From Haliclystus octoradiatus (Eukaryota; Cnidaria; Staurozoa; Stauromedusae; Haliclystidae): a stretch of 64,000 nt of DNA. The translations under genes and the position numbers were made by a program. Positions 16,201 through 27,506 of this stretch are shown piece by piece. The DNA is taken from positions 4,056,578-4,120,577 of the forward strand of contig OU744450.1 of NCBI GenBank assembly GCA_916610825.1, in the 5' to 3' direction. The notes below the pieces were generated by a model. The model was not told the DNA's origin. It ran no database searches and worked only from the letters and a program-made list of their open reading frames with translations. Each line of letters begins with the position of its first letter. Positions within the stretch are counted from its first letter, which is position 1.

Positions 16201-19200
16201 TGTATTGACATTTTTGGAGTGTATACGACACAGGTTGGTATATGTTGCATGTACTATACTTTATATTGATTTCTAATAGCAGTGAAATATGTGTGCATCG
16301 ATATTAGCATTTACGCAACAAAAGTATAGTATCAGTCATTTATTTTATTTTATTTAGGTGCAAAGTTGGTCACGCCGTGCCACGTCATGTGGTTTTCATA
16401 TTGTACCTGCACCAGTCTGCCCGTTTCCAATTGAGAACGATCATGTGAATAAAGACCCTCTACGACGTGTTTCATTCACTCCATTAAATTTAGACTGTCT
16501 TATTTCTTATGATGGCGTGTCACTCCTTGATGGTAAAGTATTTTAAATCATTTATATTTCAATAATGACTATACAGTATTAGTTTATGGGAGCTATTTTC
16601 AAGACAATGTTAAAAAGAAATTTTGCAGCCAACATAAAACATCTATGAAGTGGAAATAATTAAATGACTTAAAATTAGCGTTAAATGGACATCAAGTTAA
16701 ATATGACATTAACAGGAACATTAAATGAATCTTGTCACTCGAATGCTAAAAAAAACTCGCCCTGACGGGCTTGTGTTTTTCTGATATTTTCTCTGATGTG
16801 CCCTCAACATCCCCCGATATCATTGAACCCAAACACTGCTTCCTTGCAGTAACCTTTTAGTGAACCTTACAAGCATTCATGGACTGTTTTTTCAGTAGAT
16901 AGCTATCATGTGAATATCTATTATTCGTTTAATCATTGTTTCCTGGGAAGTAATATAAACCGTAACATACTACAGTAGACTAAACAAGTTTTTTATGTGT
17001 GCTTACAATAATTGCTATTTCCTTCATAAAAAAATGGCATCAAGCACAATCAGACATATTAACATCAACATTAACTACGTTTATTGATGATAAGTCTTCA
17101 TGCATACTAAGATATATATAATACTGTACAGTCTAAAGTTTCTCTGAACGTTTTTGCACAACTTTTATAAGCAAGGTTTCAGCATGCATGCAATAATATT
17201 ATTTTTGGAACTGTAAGTTACAAAATTCATGTTTTTATCTCGTAATGTTTTCAAAGGTAATTAATCATCATTCTTTTAATTGTAGCTTTTGATAGAGATA
17301 CACTGCACAGAAGAATTTGTTTCATGCAAGAAGCTATATTGATACGGTAAGTTCTACCCTGTGTTCTGCTAAATTGGGCCATGCATAAAACTGCGTAATG
17401 GGGTAGGGGTGTCAATCATAAAAGTATGTGCGCATCTTGGCTGTCTCTGTAGCACTTTTTGTAAGATTATAATGCTTTGAATTATTAGTTTATTAATCAT
17501 TAAATCGATATTTATTACAGAACGGTTGATTCAACTACAAATTCATTATGAACCGCGAAAATTTGCGTTTTTATCAAAAATAGTTGCACTTGTCTACTTT
17601 CGAAAACAACAAAGACAAAATTCGTAAAAATGGGGTGTGCTAAATTGTCAGTATGTACACAGAAGGGGATAATCTAAAAGGGTACAGCTGCGTACAGGGA
17701 GGAGAATTGTCAGCTATTGGAACATTTATCATGTACTTTATGAATGGCCCTTAACTCCAATGTTTTCTATCTTCAGGTTTGGGTTTGTTAAAGATTTCCC
17801 GATGTTTACATCTGAAATGACATGCAACACGTTGAAGAGAAGAGACCCAAAATCATATCAATATGTACATTGGAGTGGTTCTGTATTTGTAAGAGTCGTT
17901 GAATTATCGTTTGAATCTCCCGATGATGCTGCAAGGGCATGGTCAAGGACTCGTTCTCCTGTTTATCAATCGAACAAAGATGAAATCTCAAATTTATTAG
18001 ATACATCAAAACAAGTTAATTCAGCTGTATATGACTTGATGTTAGAACTTGAACCAAGCCTCCATGTTGGTTTTTCATGGACATATAATAATGCGATAAC
18101 TAAAAAATGGAGATCATCGTTTACAGGTAAAATTTCACATATAAAATAAATTCATGGGTATGATCAAGAGGTATGATTCAATAGTAAACTACTCAAGATT
18201 TTTAATTACGGAAGGTACAAACATTTCCAGACTTTCAAGCAGATTTCAGACTATTTTTATCCTTGTGAACTCTTGTTATTGCCTTTTTTTCCCGTTAAAT
18301 CCATTACAAAAATTAGATATCATTGATTTCATATTATTTGTCTGTTAAATTAACAATTGATAAATAGTTCATGAAAAAGTACGACATCATTCCACATTCA
18401 TCAATTTTCTATGTATTATGGCTTATTTATTTTGAGAATTTTTCATAAGCTTCATACTCCTGCGAAACATTTGCTCAGTTATAGATATATTTAATATTTC
18501 AAGAGGAAAAGCCTCACTCATCTTGAATGATATTCAGGAGGTTGCTCAGAATGGAATTAACAAATTAGTATTTATAACAAGAAAATTACCGAGGTTATTA
18601 GTACACAACATAACAGGCTAACATTTGAATTAAACTAATTTACAAACATTGTACGTTTGATGGTACTTTTAAATATGACAATGACGATATTTGTCTACCC
18701 ATTTTGATCTTACCGATGGTTTTCGCAATTCTTTTTTATATCTAGTATCATGGGTATGAACTAGGAACTAAGTTATGGATGTTAATTTGCCCATTTCAAT
18801 TTCATGAACTTTTTAATGAACCCTTAATGAAAATTGGCCATTTAGCATTCATTAAGTGTTTTCACAGGGAATACATTGTTATGACTGAACTGTCCAAACT
18901 GTTCATCAAGTTTCAGAGAAGAATAGTTCACCTGTGAGACAACCGGTTTAGAAGCAGTTGATAAACAGTTTGAAAATTCATTCCAAAATATGACATTATA
19001 GAATGCAATCCTGCAATTTGATTGGCTAGTTCATGACTTCATGTGTTTGAAAATTGTAGGATAAACAATTTTCAAAAATTCACGTTGAAATTTGAACAAT
19101 AAAATGTTGTCAAAGGTTCAAAGCTGGAGGACAATAGGGAACTACAACTTATCATTGTAGAAATAAAATCAACATAAGTTGCTTCTATTTAAGAAAGACT

Positions 19201-19771
19201 AATATTCGCAGTTTAATTTAATAAGAGGATATTTTAGTACAGAAAACATTGATAAATTTGAAATCATTAATGCCAAATTCGTATTATCTTCTAGTATTTT
19301 ATACAAACTTGATTCTCATTATTATTACTTTACCAAAGGGCTACGACACAATTACAAATGTTGTATTCATATTTACTGCGTTAAAACACTCATGGTTTCA
19401 ACACCTGCAAAAAACAGTTCAGGAGTTCATGAACTATTCATGAACTTTTGAACTGTTTTCGTAGGGGAATGCCTCACCCGTGTCCTTCAACATTTTCTTA
19501 GTGTAGTAAAACTGAATACAAACATTTCAAGTCCATGAACTCTTAATTAATTCCTTAAAATGATCCGTACTCAATGAGCTTTTCCTTAACTGTTTGGTAA
19601 CAATGTTGCCGGATTGCCTGAAACTGTATGCCTTCATTTATTTTGTTTACAGGGGACATTGAATCAGCAAGAATACTAATGAAAACTTTCTCAGATTTCT
19701 GTGCAAATATTGACAATCAATTAGTTGAATTTTGGAAGGAATCATTAGCTGATTCTAAATCATGTTCCTAA
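1266..19771 (+). CDS. DEPDC5: DEPDC5 (GATOR1 subunit), 3' 18 exons
   Basis: DEPDC5/Iml1 forms GATOR1 with NPRL2 and NPRL3, a GAP for RagA/B that inhibits mTORC1 at the lysosome when amino acids are low (family knowledge). Exons read: 1266-1580, 2448-2710, 3691-3904, 5587-5815, 6237-6321, 6673-6893, 7688-7829, 8529-8699, 9988-10205, 11203-11319, 12234-12366, 13210-13294, 13843-14043, 15252-15424, 16358-16532, 17286-17346, 17777-18126, 19653-19771 (TAA). Every junction is GT-AG and every phase matches, giving about 1,089 residues. Human DEPDC5 is about 1,600, so the N-terminal third lies left of the window. Diagnostic stretches: GVDWKSLSIPACLPLTTDY (exon 4, SHEN-like region), NWNYLDQY (exon 7), LKYWRARFLILP (exon 8), a DEP domain over exons 10-12 (about residues 620-731 of this part) and the C-terminal domain with RATSCGFHIVP and KKWRSSFTG. 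Exon 9 is a Ser/Lys-rich linker. I saw no frameshift or stop. Confidence 0.95.
2215..2398. mobile_element. MITE of the ACAGTCAAACCTG family, reverse copy
   Basis: AATGAAACCTGTATGTAACA at one end and CGTTATAACAAGCTAGACTG at the other, with internal TGACCACTATA repeats. In the DEPDC5 intron just before exon 2, ending about 50 bp from its acceptor. Confidence 0.7.
2874..3016. mobile_element. AGTTCATGAAC MITE, decayed
   Basis: Repeated TTCATGA units around a TTTAAATGG motif; the terminal CCCC/GGGG is lost. DEPDC5 intron after exon 2. Confidence 0.65.
4445..4634. mobile_element. MITE with TA duplication (Tc1/mariner-like ends)
   Basis: Perfect 13-bp inverted repeats CAGTGTAACCCGC / GCGGGTTACACTG flanked by TA on both sides; 190 bp, non-coding. 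A decayed relative ends near 20323. Confidence 0.85.
6054..6190. mobile_element. AGTTCATGAAC MITE
   Basis: Complete ends CCCCTGC and GCAGGGG; 137 bp. It lies 46 bp before DEPDC5 exon 5. Confidence 0.85.
7931..8047. mobile_element. AGTTCATGAAC MITE
   Basis: AGCAGTTCAGAAGTTC start and CTGTTTTTCGCAGGGG end; the left terminus is partly lost. Confidence 0.75.
8773..9442. mobile_element. TIR-like element rich in CCCGGG
   Basis: Left end GCCTGTGTTACACGAC, right end (complement) GGCTACGTTTACACGA; both ends carry ACCCGGGT just inside. CCCGGG occurs repeatedly although the surrounding intron is AT-rich. I found no clear target duplication. In the DEPDC5 intron after exon 8. Confidence 0.5.
9790..9955. 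mobile_element. AGTTCATGAAC MITE, decayed
   Basis: GTTCATGAAC units with GTTAAATAG core and closing AACAGGGG; ends about 30 bp upstream of DEPDC5 exon 9. Confidence 0.6.
10345..10516. mobile_element. AGTTCATGAAC MITE
   Basis: ATGCGAAAAACAGTTCAGG start and CTGTTTTCGCA end with both arms clear. Confidence 0.8.
11736..12065 (+). mobile_element. tRNA-derived SINE, family A
   Basis: A tRNA-like head with A box (TTAGCTCAGATG) and B box (GGTTCAAATCC), then a shared body (CTTTATCTGAAACATCAAATG, GATGGCGGATGG, AAAAAGCCACTC). Other copies at 13389-13715 and 40098-40450, and in reverse at 62885-63075 and 61693-61766. Confidence 0.85.
12941..13120 (+). mobile_element. tRNA-derived SINE, family B
   Basis: B box GGTTCAATCCC after a GGACCACAGCCCGCAGGGT anticodon-arm region, then a shared body (TTGGCGTCAGGAAGGGCAT). 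DEPDC5 intron before exon 12, whose acceptor is 90 bp on. Confidence 0.8.
13389..13715 (+). mobile_element. tRNA-derived SINE, family A
   Basis: TTAGCTCAGATGAGAGAGTA head, B box GGTTCAAATCC, tail with AAAAGAGCCACTC and CCCCTTGGTAGGG. DEPDC5 intron after exon 12. Confidence 0.8.
14094..14299. mobile_element. AGTTCATGAAC MITE, long form
   Basis: CCCTTGCAAAAACAG start and CTGTTTTTCGCATGGG end, with two internal GTTAAATGG / CCATTTAAC pairs. Confidence 0.85.
15549..15714. mobile_element. AGTTCATGAAC MITE
   Basis: CCTCTGCGAAAAACAG start and CTGTTTTCGCAGGGG end, both arms well kept. Confidence 0.85.
15898..16170. mobile_element. AGTTCATGAAC MITE, decayed
   Basis: CCTCTGTGAAAACAGTTCATG start; later TTCATGAACTGTTCATGAAC and scattered TTCATGAAC remnants. 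Limits uncertain. Confidence 0.5.
19403..19467. mobile_element. AGTTCATGAAC MITE, 65-bp minimal form
   Basis: Keeps only the two ends (CACCTGCAAAAAACAG and CTGTTTTCGTAGGGG) and two units; an internal deletion derivative in the last DEPDC5 intron. Confidence 0.75.
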
Positions 19772-20015
19772 TTCAGAATATTTAAATTTATTTTTTGTTT
19801 ATTTGTAAATAATTATATGATTTTAGAGAGAAATATGATAAATATGAATCATAGGAGATTTAATTTTGAAAATCCAATTTGTAATGTCTGTATGCAATAT
19901 TTTTACATTTGTTGTAGAAAAACAATTTCACATTCACCAAGACCCAGCAATAGATATAGGAATGATTTATCTTAATTTAATTTCTCTTTTCTTAGTTTTT
20001 ACAATCAGATCAACT

Positions 20016-20066
20016 AAGTGACAAGTTGTAACTAAGTGACAAGTTGTAACTAAGTGACAACCGTAA
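20016..20066. repeat. 17-18-bp tandem repeat, about three units
   Basis: Units of AACTAAGTGACAAGTTGT just beyond the DEPDC5 stop. Confidence 0.8.
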
Positions 20067-20189
20067 ATCCTGGGGGTGTGGGAGTGAGACACACACTCAC
20101 TGGTTGGTTGGAAATTTTATTTTGATTCACATATCAATGTCAGCTATGCTACTCGTTTACATTGTGTTTAAATTAAATTAGTAAACTGT

Positions 20190-20325
20190 CTTTGGAACGC
20201 TCTGAACAGTTTTGTGCTCAAGTCTTTCTTGACAACAATTTGGATAAATGCAAATTCAGAAAAATGCAATGAAAATTGTGAGCAATTTTGACTTGCATTT
20301 AAGCGGGTTAGTTAGTTACACTGTA
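20190..20325. mobile_element. decayed copy of the CAGTGTAACCCGC MITE
   Basis: Shares the internal ATGCAATGAAAATTGTGAGC-like stretch and the right end GCGGGTTAGTTAGTTACACTG, with a short GTTA duplication in the terminal repeat. It lies in the DEPDC5-VKORC1 spacer. Confidence 0.6.
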
Positions 20326-20368
20326 AGATTATTTTGAAATATTGTAAATAACTTTGACTCTATCTCTA

Positions 20369-20530
20369 CCCCTGCGAAAACAGTTCAGGAGTTCATGAAC
20401 CACTCATGAACATTAAATGACCCCAAATTTTCATGAACTGTTCATAAACTGCCTGTGAGGGTTTATAAAAATTGGAGCCACTTAAAGTTCATGAACTGTT
20501 CATGAACTCCTGAACTGTTTTTCGCAGGGG
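20369..20530. mobile_element. AGTTCATGAAC MITE
   Basis: Complete ends CCCCTGCG / CGCAGGGG, flanked by TA on both sides (other copies do not show this consistently). Lies between the converging DEPDC5 and VKORC1 3' ends. Confidence 0.85.
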
Positions 20531-20785
20531 TAATAACTATAACAACAAACCAAGTTTCTTGGTAACTGTGGAAACCAAATAGCAAATATGACTGTTTGAT
20601 TTTCTGACTATTATTATTGTCCAAGCTCTGCTATTTTTATTGTATTGAGCCATGTGTTTGATCAGTAAGGCAACGTTTTACAATATTATAACAACAAACC
20701 AATACACTTTACAGTTTTAATTAAGAAAATATTTCTAAATATTAATATTGCGTCATGTATATGTTTTCTTTAGTTATTTATAAAA

Positions 20786-23700
20786 CTATCCAGTTTTCAG
20801 TTTCTCTGGTTTATATTGTAATAATTCTATGTAACTAACAATCAACAATACACCATTAATAACATATGTTGAAATACAAACAATACAAAAGTCATTAAGG
20901 ATATATGCCAAAACATATGCTAAATAGACGCAAACAGTACAACACAGAATTGATGCCATCAACCGTAATGCATATAAGAAGTTATTGGGTGATGCAATGG
21001 CTAGAAGAAGAAAAAAGATTAGTTTTAAAAATAATGAAATAATTTCAATTAAATTTGAGATTCACTATGCATCAATCTATTGATATTAACCAGCTACAGA
21101 CCCATAGAAAATAGCATGTATATACAAGTTTTAAGTTTTAGCTTCAATAACCTTTTCACAAGTTTTTCACAACCTTCCCATGTTTACAGTTTAACAAGAT
21201 TTTCATCATCTTTTAATTAGTTTTTCATAACATACAAAAACGTGTGAATAATATATATGCCATGGTGTGGTTCATAAGTTCTTTACACTGGGAAAAACTA
21301 ATATTTCCTGAGCAAGTCCTTGATGAACCAAGCCAACAACCTGGACACTTAGCTTGGTGAAATCGAGGAAAATTCAGAAGAAGAAATAACAAAATACTGG
21401 ATATGCTGAGTGAAAATCATTGAAAAATAAATTTCAATTCAGCTTTTTAATGTTTAAATAGTGAATAAAAGTATATATATCACCTTTTGGATGCAACAGA
21501 ATTATATTGTATTTCAGAGATTCTCATTTCTCGTACCTTACTTTTGAAACCAAAAAAATCGTTCTACTTTTACTTATCTTCATTAAATATTTAACTGTTA
21601 CTATATATATAGCTGCGAGCTACTTTTCTTAGTGTTTCATTTATTAAAAAAAGCTATTCTTCAAAGTTGGAACTTTTCCTTTTTAACACTTTTCTTATGA
21701 AGTGCTTAGTTGCACACTGTAGCTAGAATCTGTCAATCTGTCAACCCTGTAGATAAATGTCACCCTTCAATCTCAAAGTGCTTAATTCAAATTACAACAT
21801 ATTCTATTTTGTATGATATCAACATAAACTAATTCGTAAACCTTCAATCAACAAAGAGCAATTATATATTCAAAAGACTTACCAACCAATATGTGAGCTA
21901 CATAGAAAACAACACCAAACAATGGATTTGGCAAATTTAACGGTGAATCTTTTCCAAGAAAAGGTTCAACTATCCCAAAACCTTTTCCATACCTTTAATA
22001 ACAACACAATCATAATTAATTAATTAGATATTCACGATAAAGCATAATGATCACAGAAATTAATTTCAAGTTAAGTATTTATTAAATATTTGCTGCTCTC
22101 CGTTGGAATTTTATGCATGAGAGCCCCTGCAAAAAAACAGTTCAGGAGTTCATGAACAGTTCATGAACGTTAAATGGCCCCAAATTATCATGAACTGTTC
22201 AGGAACTGTCCGTGAAGTTTCATGAACTATTTTTCATAGGGGGTGAGCAGAGTCCAACAAAAAGTGTTACCTACAGGAATCCTAATATGTTATTCCTAAA
22301 CTTTTCTTGAGAATGTTTCCTTACTGCAAGGTACTACAAAAAGCAATAAATATCTTAATTCAATAAAACAAAATTCAATTTCAGTGGAGTGAAAGAGACA
22401 TTCAACTGAGACAGAAACTTATGCTATATAAACCATCCTAAATATGGACATGAATTATTGCTCCAACATTAATAGGAAATATGCCATGGCATTGCTTATT
22501 TCCAATTCTGCAAGTTTTGAAATTGAGAACACCAAACAGAGAAAACAAATTCAACTTATATCAGAAATAAATATTGAGATGTAGCTTTGGAATGTGAAGA
22601 GTATTTTAGAAGTAAGAATGTCTATAGAAATCCTACTAAATTTGTTTTACAAATATGACAAACTTTTGATTTTTCGGCAATTTAGCTCAAACTTCTGGGA
22701 TCCCGAACTTTCTCGTACACTAGGCAAGAGAAGGGAACAAAAATTACAACTAGCTGTGCTGGGTTATTTCTAAATTTCTTGTGTCTTACTGAATTTCCAT
22801 CTAATACAAAGAACGGTAAGGCATTTTATAACAGTAATTGGTTTATACATGAATAGCTTATTTTTCTCCTGTTTAGAATACTCATATATTGATTGACTAC
22901 ATTTTACAGACCAATTTGGTCTTTCTAGATATGGAATATATACTCAGACATGAAGAAGGGGTACAACGGAATTGGGTACCCTAGGATCGTAGATCTAGAA
23001 AGGATAGATCATATTCAGAATAAAAGTTCAACAAAAAATTCAGGAGAAATGTACTGAAAATGTTTTGATAGTTCAAGAAGGCACAGGGTCATTCCATGGG
23101 GAATCTGCAGTTTTCCCCACGCACCCTTTTAGAATTTGTTAAAAAATATATATGCATATAGATTTTGATCAGCTGAGTTCAGAAATGTAACTTATAGCCA
23201 TGATTTTGCAACAATTTCGATTTTATGGCACCTCAAAGACGCGGAAAAGATGTGAAAGTTACATTTTTGCTACTCATTTAAAGGCTTACATCCCTTCCAT
23301 TTCTCGTTGGAATTTAACGTTTAAAACATCTGCAATAGAGGAACATTTTGTCAGATACTGCAAACAAGAGAAGTCAAATTTCCAAAATAGTATGAGATCA
23401 AGGATATCTAGAATATTTGTAATGGAAAGGCTATTAATGGGAAAAGGATAACACCCAATTATGGACTACGGTCCTGGAAGGATGGAAATAGTCTAAAATC
23501 CGCCCTCAAGGTTTCAAAATTCTCATGTCTGGCTACATATTATACTGTAGTAGGCCTATAATAGCCTACAGTAAAATAGTTGGCAATTAATTAAATGTCA
23601 CTTAAAAAAACTCTTCAAACTTGGTAGCCTAGACCTATAATTTTGTGCGAATAATTTTGTTTTATAGCTTAACTTTTTTTGTATACCTATCAGTGGTTTG

Positions 23701-26451
23701 TGAGCAGAGTTTTGTCAGAAAACTGCCTGTAAATTCTTATAAGACAGCTGTTTTTTTAATTTACATTTTTAACTTAGCCGATATAATTAATATGTAGGCC
23801 TGGGATGTGCACCTGACATTACCTGTACAATCAAAGCCCACAAACCACATAGTGTTGTGTTTTGTAACAGTCATTGTATTGGAGGAGCATAGTCAATCGA
23901 ATAGAAATATTTCTATTAAATATTGACTATTAGAGGGTTACCACATAGCTTGTTAGTAGAAAAGTTTCACAATTTCAAAAGTAGAGAAAATACTGAATAT
24001 GAAGTTATAATCAAGTAAGAAATATGGAAATAAACCGGTTAAAAGGGATAATATTAAAAAAATATGAAGTAGGCCCTATTTATGATAGATCTATATCTAT
24101 GTAATATAAAATTTGGATATAACATATTTTAGCAAAACAACAAAGAAAATATAATATTTACTACTGAAGGGTAGTTAATCAACTTTTGAAAGTGAAAATA
24201 GTGAATAAATGTACGCTTTCAGGTTTAAAAAAATCAAAACAGCCATGGTCTTCAGAATGTGAAACTTTTGGCATATTAAAATAACTAACCTCCAATTGTT
24301 ACAGACAGAGCGCCACAGATCTAAAATGGCAGGTTTCTCCTGGCAACTTGAAAATCACATAAAAATGTTCCTAAAAATATGCTAAACAATTCCCTATTTC
24401 TTGTTTTGATTAAATTTTATTGTAAACCCTTCAAAAGTCGAATTTATATTTCAGGATTCACGGTCTAAGCCTTCAAGGCTCTGCCTGTGAAATGATTTAT
24501 AAATTCATTGCTGGTGAGCTCCATAATAAAATTTGACTAAAACAAGAAACAGGAAAGTATTTATGGTACTTTTATGAACATTTTATGTGAATTCCAAGTT
24601 GCCCGGAGAAACCTGCCGTTTTAGTTCTGTGGTGCTCCGTCTATTAGGAGAAACAAGCACACAAGATGTTAATATAAGGGGTGTTTCGAACAATGATACC
24701 AGCAAATACATAATAGGAAGAAATTGCAAGAACAGCTAGAATTTCTCATTTTGATTATTTAGTAACATGGCTGGAAAATATATATGCATCTCCAGCAGCG
24801 GCCGGCCAGCGGTCAGATTGGAACTCAAAGTTTTCATGTGAAAAATATGACACTGACCACACATAATGCTTTCTTTAAAAATTGGTGCAGCTGCAAGGTC
24901 TTTGTTGTTTTGAAGAGGCAATCTTAAATTTCTTGCTTCTCATGTGCCATACTTTGTATTGTTCGGCACAGCAGATTTTAAATTCAATTTGTTTGGAACG
25001 TTGCAAAATTGCTGTGCTTTAGCCATTGATGTCATTAAAATTGAAAGAAGTATTGCATTTTATTATATTTTCATCTAGTTTAAATGTTTTAACTTGAAAA
25101 ATGATTTAAAACTCAAAGATATGTTGGTTTTATCAAAAATCATTAACCAGTTAATATGCAACTAAATTGAAGGGCAAAGCTATATGAAGTAGTAAAAACA
25201 TTTATTAAATTAGAAATCAGAATTACAAACAGTTGAGCATGATAGGCGAGTATCTAATTTGACTTCGATCGGTAACCATCATCGACCTTCGATGTTGTTG
25301 GTGAGTAAGAAAAATTATGTCGTGCTTTGCTGATTTATTTATGTGTCGGGCTTTTTCCAGGTTGTGCGAGAAAATTAGCACAGCATTCAAACAACTTTCA
25401 AAAACAGGACAAACCTGGCACAAACTTCACAGCACGACATTTGAAGACTGCCTAAGCCACAATCTAAAATATCCATAGTCTAACGCTGATGAAGGCATCC
25501 AAAACTGTATGTTCAACAAAATGTTTCAGGCCTACTGATTATAGGCCTACCATCCGAGCCGCTGAATTTTGAACCAGGTTAAACTTAATGGCAGAAGTTT
25601 GCTTCTATTTTTAGTTTATCATTTTGTAACAAAAGAAAAAAAATCTTTTCCATTAATCTTCTTTTGCGGCTCTTGACTGCAAAAGAGCAAAATGAGGGCT
25701 GTCTCCTATCCGATTACAATAGCTAGGGTTTTCTCTTATTTGGTTACCATAACTATGGTTATGCCTCGTTGAAGCACAGTGTGTTGTAATCCTCTTATTG
25801 TTCCTCTGCAGCTCTCAGCCATTTGGAAGGCGATCACAGCAAATCGCTTCTTTGTATTTACGTTTTGACAGACTGTTACGTTGCTGGAGTTGCTTTTTGT
25901 GCTGCTCCCATCTCGATTAAATAACGATTAGTCTACTTAAACCAATTAACGCTTTCCGACAGATATATTATAGACATGGATTTATTGTTCTAAATTAGAA
26001 CTCGAAACTGTGCCGTTAATAAGCGGTAATTAAATTTCACTAGGCTGTATCAGCCAAAATGGAGATAACTTTTGATCTCCGCAGATCACCCTGCAAATCA
26101 ATGCGTGTAATCAATCCATTGCTAGTCTTAACCTATAATAGTTTGAGTGATGCACTAAAATCAGTAGCTCGATGTATTGGTATTGATGTTATCTGTCTGG
26201 CTATTAGAATTTAAAGCAGCGGTTATAGGCCTGGCTAGTGAGAAGAAATTTTTAAATAAAATTACTCGGACTTACTTTGAGGAAAACGCCTTGGTGCAGC
26301 TCATTTTTTCCGAAACATCACACATAGCCTTGTAACTTTTGTTCTTCTCGAATTCAATTTCAACGTAAAGTGAATAAATGGATAATATCAAACCTAGAGT
26401 CGAGAATCCAACGATCACTCCACGAGCAAATTTATTGTATGGAGTCGCCAT
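20786..26451 (-). CDS. VKORC1: VKORC1-family vitamin K epoxide reductase
   Basis: Reduces vitamin K epoxide to the quinone and hydroquinone needed for gamma-carboxylation; an ER multi-span membrane enzyme (family knowledge). Three exons on the - strand: 26451-26276, 21992-21883 and 21000-20786 (TAG), with GT-AG sites and matching phases, giving 166 residues; human VKORC1 has 163. Visible: ATG in MATPYNKFARG, a first hydrophobic segment (about 12-30), loop cysteines C44 and C52 (CDVSEKMSC), then YGKGFGIVEPFLGKDSPLN, which matches the family's luminal loop, membrane segments in exon 3, and the redox motif CIVC at about 134-137. The tail LLLIVSYIEL recalls VKORC1L1, so this may be the single invertebrate ancestor of both vertebrate paralogues. 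It converges on DEPDC5 (about 1 kb between the stops) and is divergent from the vWA gene. The 4.3-kb first intron holds a foldback transposon and a MITE lies just upstream of exon 2. Confidence 0.93.
22124..22243. mobile_element. AGTTCATGAAC MITE, right arm shortened
   Basis: CCCCTGCAAAAAAACAG start; the right arm ends CTATTTTTCATAGGGGG. About 130 bp upstream of VKORC1 exon 2. Confidence 0.75.
22244..24302. other. VKORC1 intron 1, left part: nothing clear
   Basis: AT-rich intron. I see only a decayed piece of the AGGAATCC-type repeat near 22930-23080 and no exon with usable splice sites. Confidence 0.5.
24303..24642. mobile_element. foldback element with long inverted repeats
   Basis: Starts AGACAGAGCGCCACAGATC and ends with the near-complement GATTTTAGTT-type arm closing in GGTGCTCCGTCT. 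The arms are about 130-140 bp, including GGCAGGTTTCTCC / GGAGAAACCTGCC. It has no coding capacity and sits in VKORC1 intron 1. A second copy is at 39335-39788. Confidence 0.75.
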
Positions 26452-27250
26452 TTTGCTATTTTGTGTCTAGTATGACAAATTAGGGGAATGCGATAATACG
26501 GAGTGAACAAAGGGGCCAACATTTATCCCACATTGTATGTAAACATGTAAACAGGAATCAGCTGTTTGCATGTTCCTGTCAAGTTCAACAAAACTTTACA
26601 GCTGACAATATTTCCTATTTGCTTTCAACTTTGCTCAGACAACAGCATCGTGTCTCCGTATTATCGTATTTGATACAACGTGTTAAAAACATTCCATTCG
26701 CTCGCAGTACATGAACAAACACAATACGCTTTTCTGCTCTTTTCTGCTTTTCCGCTATTTCCGTAATGACTCGAAACTCTCAATGGCTCTCAATGTTATT
26801 GTTCATTCAAAATGTGTGAACATGGTGTGAATAACTGAATAATGCTTGATTTACGTTTACAACGTTTACACGCGAAACAACTTTGCGAAATGACAGTTTA
26901 TGATCCTATTTTTATTGTAAACACGGAGGTAAAGCTTGCTATGAATAAATCATGAAGTTCTTCATAATGTAAAATAGTAATGAAATACCCATATATTTTC
27001 GTTTATGAGAAATTGAAAAGCCCCACTGTTAGATGACGAGTTTGTCTACACAATAAAACAATAAAGCGGAAATTATATCAAGAAATTCTTAGATTTCAGA
27101 ATAAATTTGAAGCATAAATAAAAATAACAACAATGCAATCACCTAATGAGTCATAAATTACGATGGATCATAGAAATTACATAATAGAAAGAGCTGATTA
27201 AAATGAAAATAGTCGTTTTCAAAGTTATAGGAAAAATGGAATTAATAAAA

Positions 27251-27258
27251 TGACGTCA
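27251..27258. promoter_or_regulatory. perfect CRE palindrome TGACGTCA in divergent spacer
   Basis: Consensus CREB/ATF site about 250 bp upstream of the vWA gene start and 800 bp upstream of VKORC1. A CCAAT-type GATTGGTTAG lies 50 bp on. Function is inferred from consensus and position only. Confidence 0.35.
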
Positions 27259-27506
27259 TTATTTATAACATGTCAATCATTTATCATTGATTCTGTATTT
27301 TGATTGGTTAGATTATCATAATCAAAACAATCAACGAGGAAAATCACCTAGACTTCGACATGCTTTCGAACTCAAAAACTAGATGTCATAAGTCAATTCA
27401 CAGCGTACTATCTACATAGCTTTTAAATAGGATTTAAAGCTAACAAGTTCATTGAACAGGTTGTTTTTAACACTAATATTTGACTATATTTTAAATAGTT
27501 TTGAAA

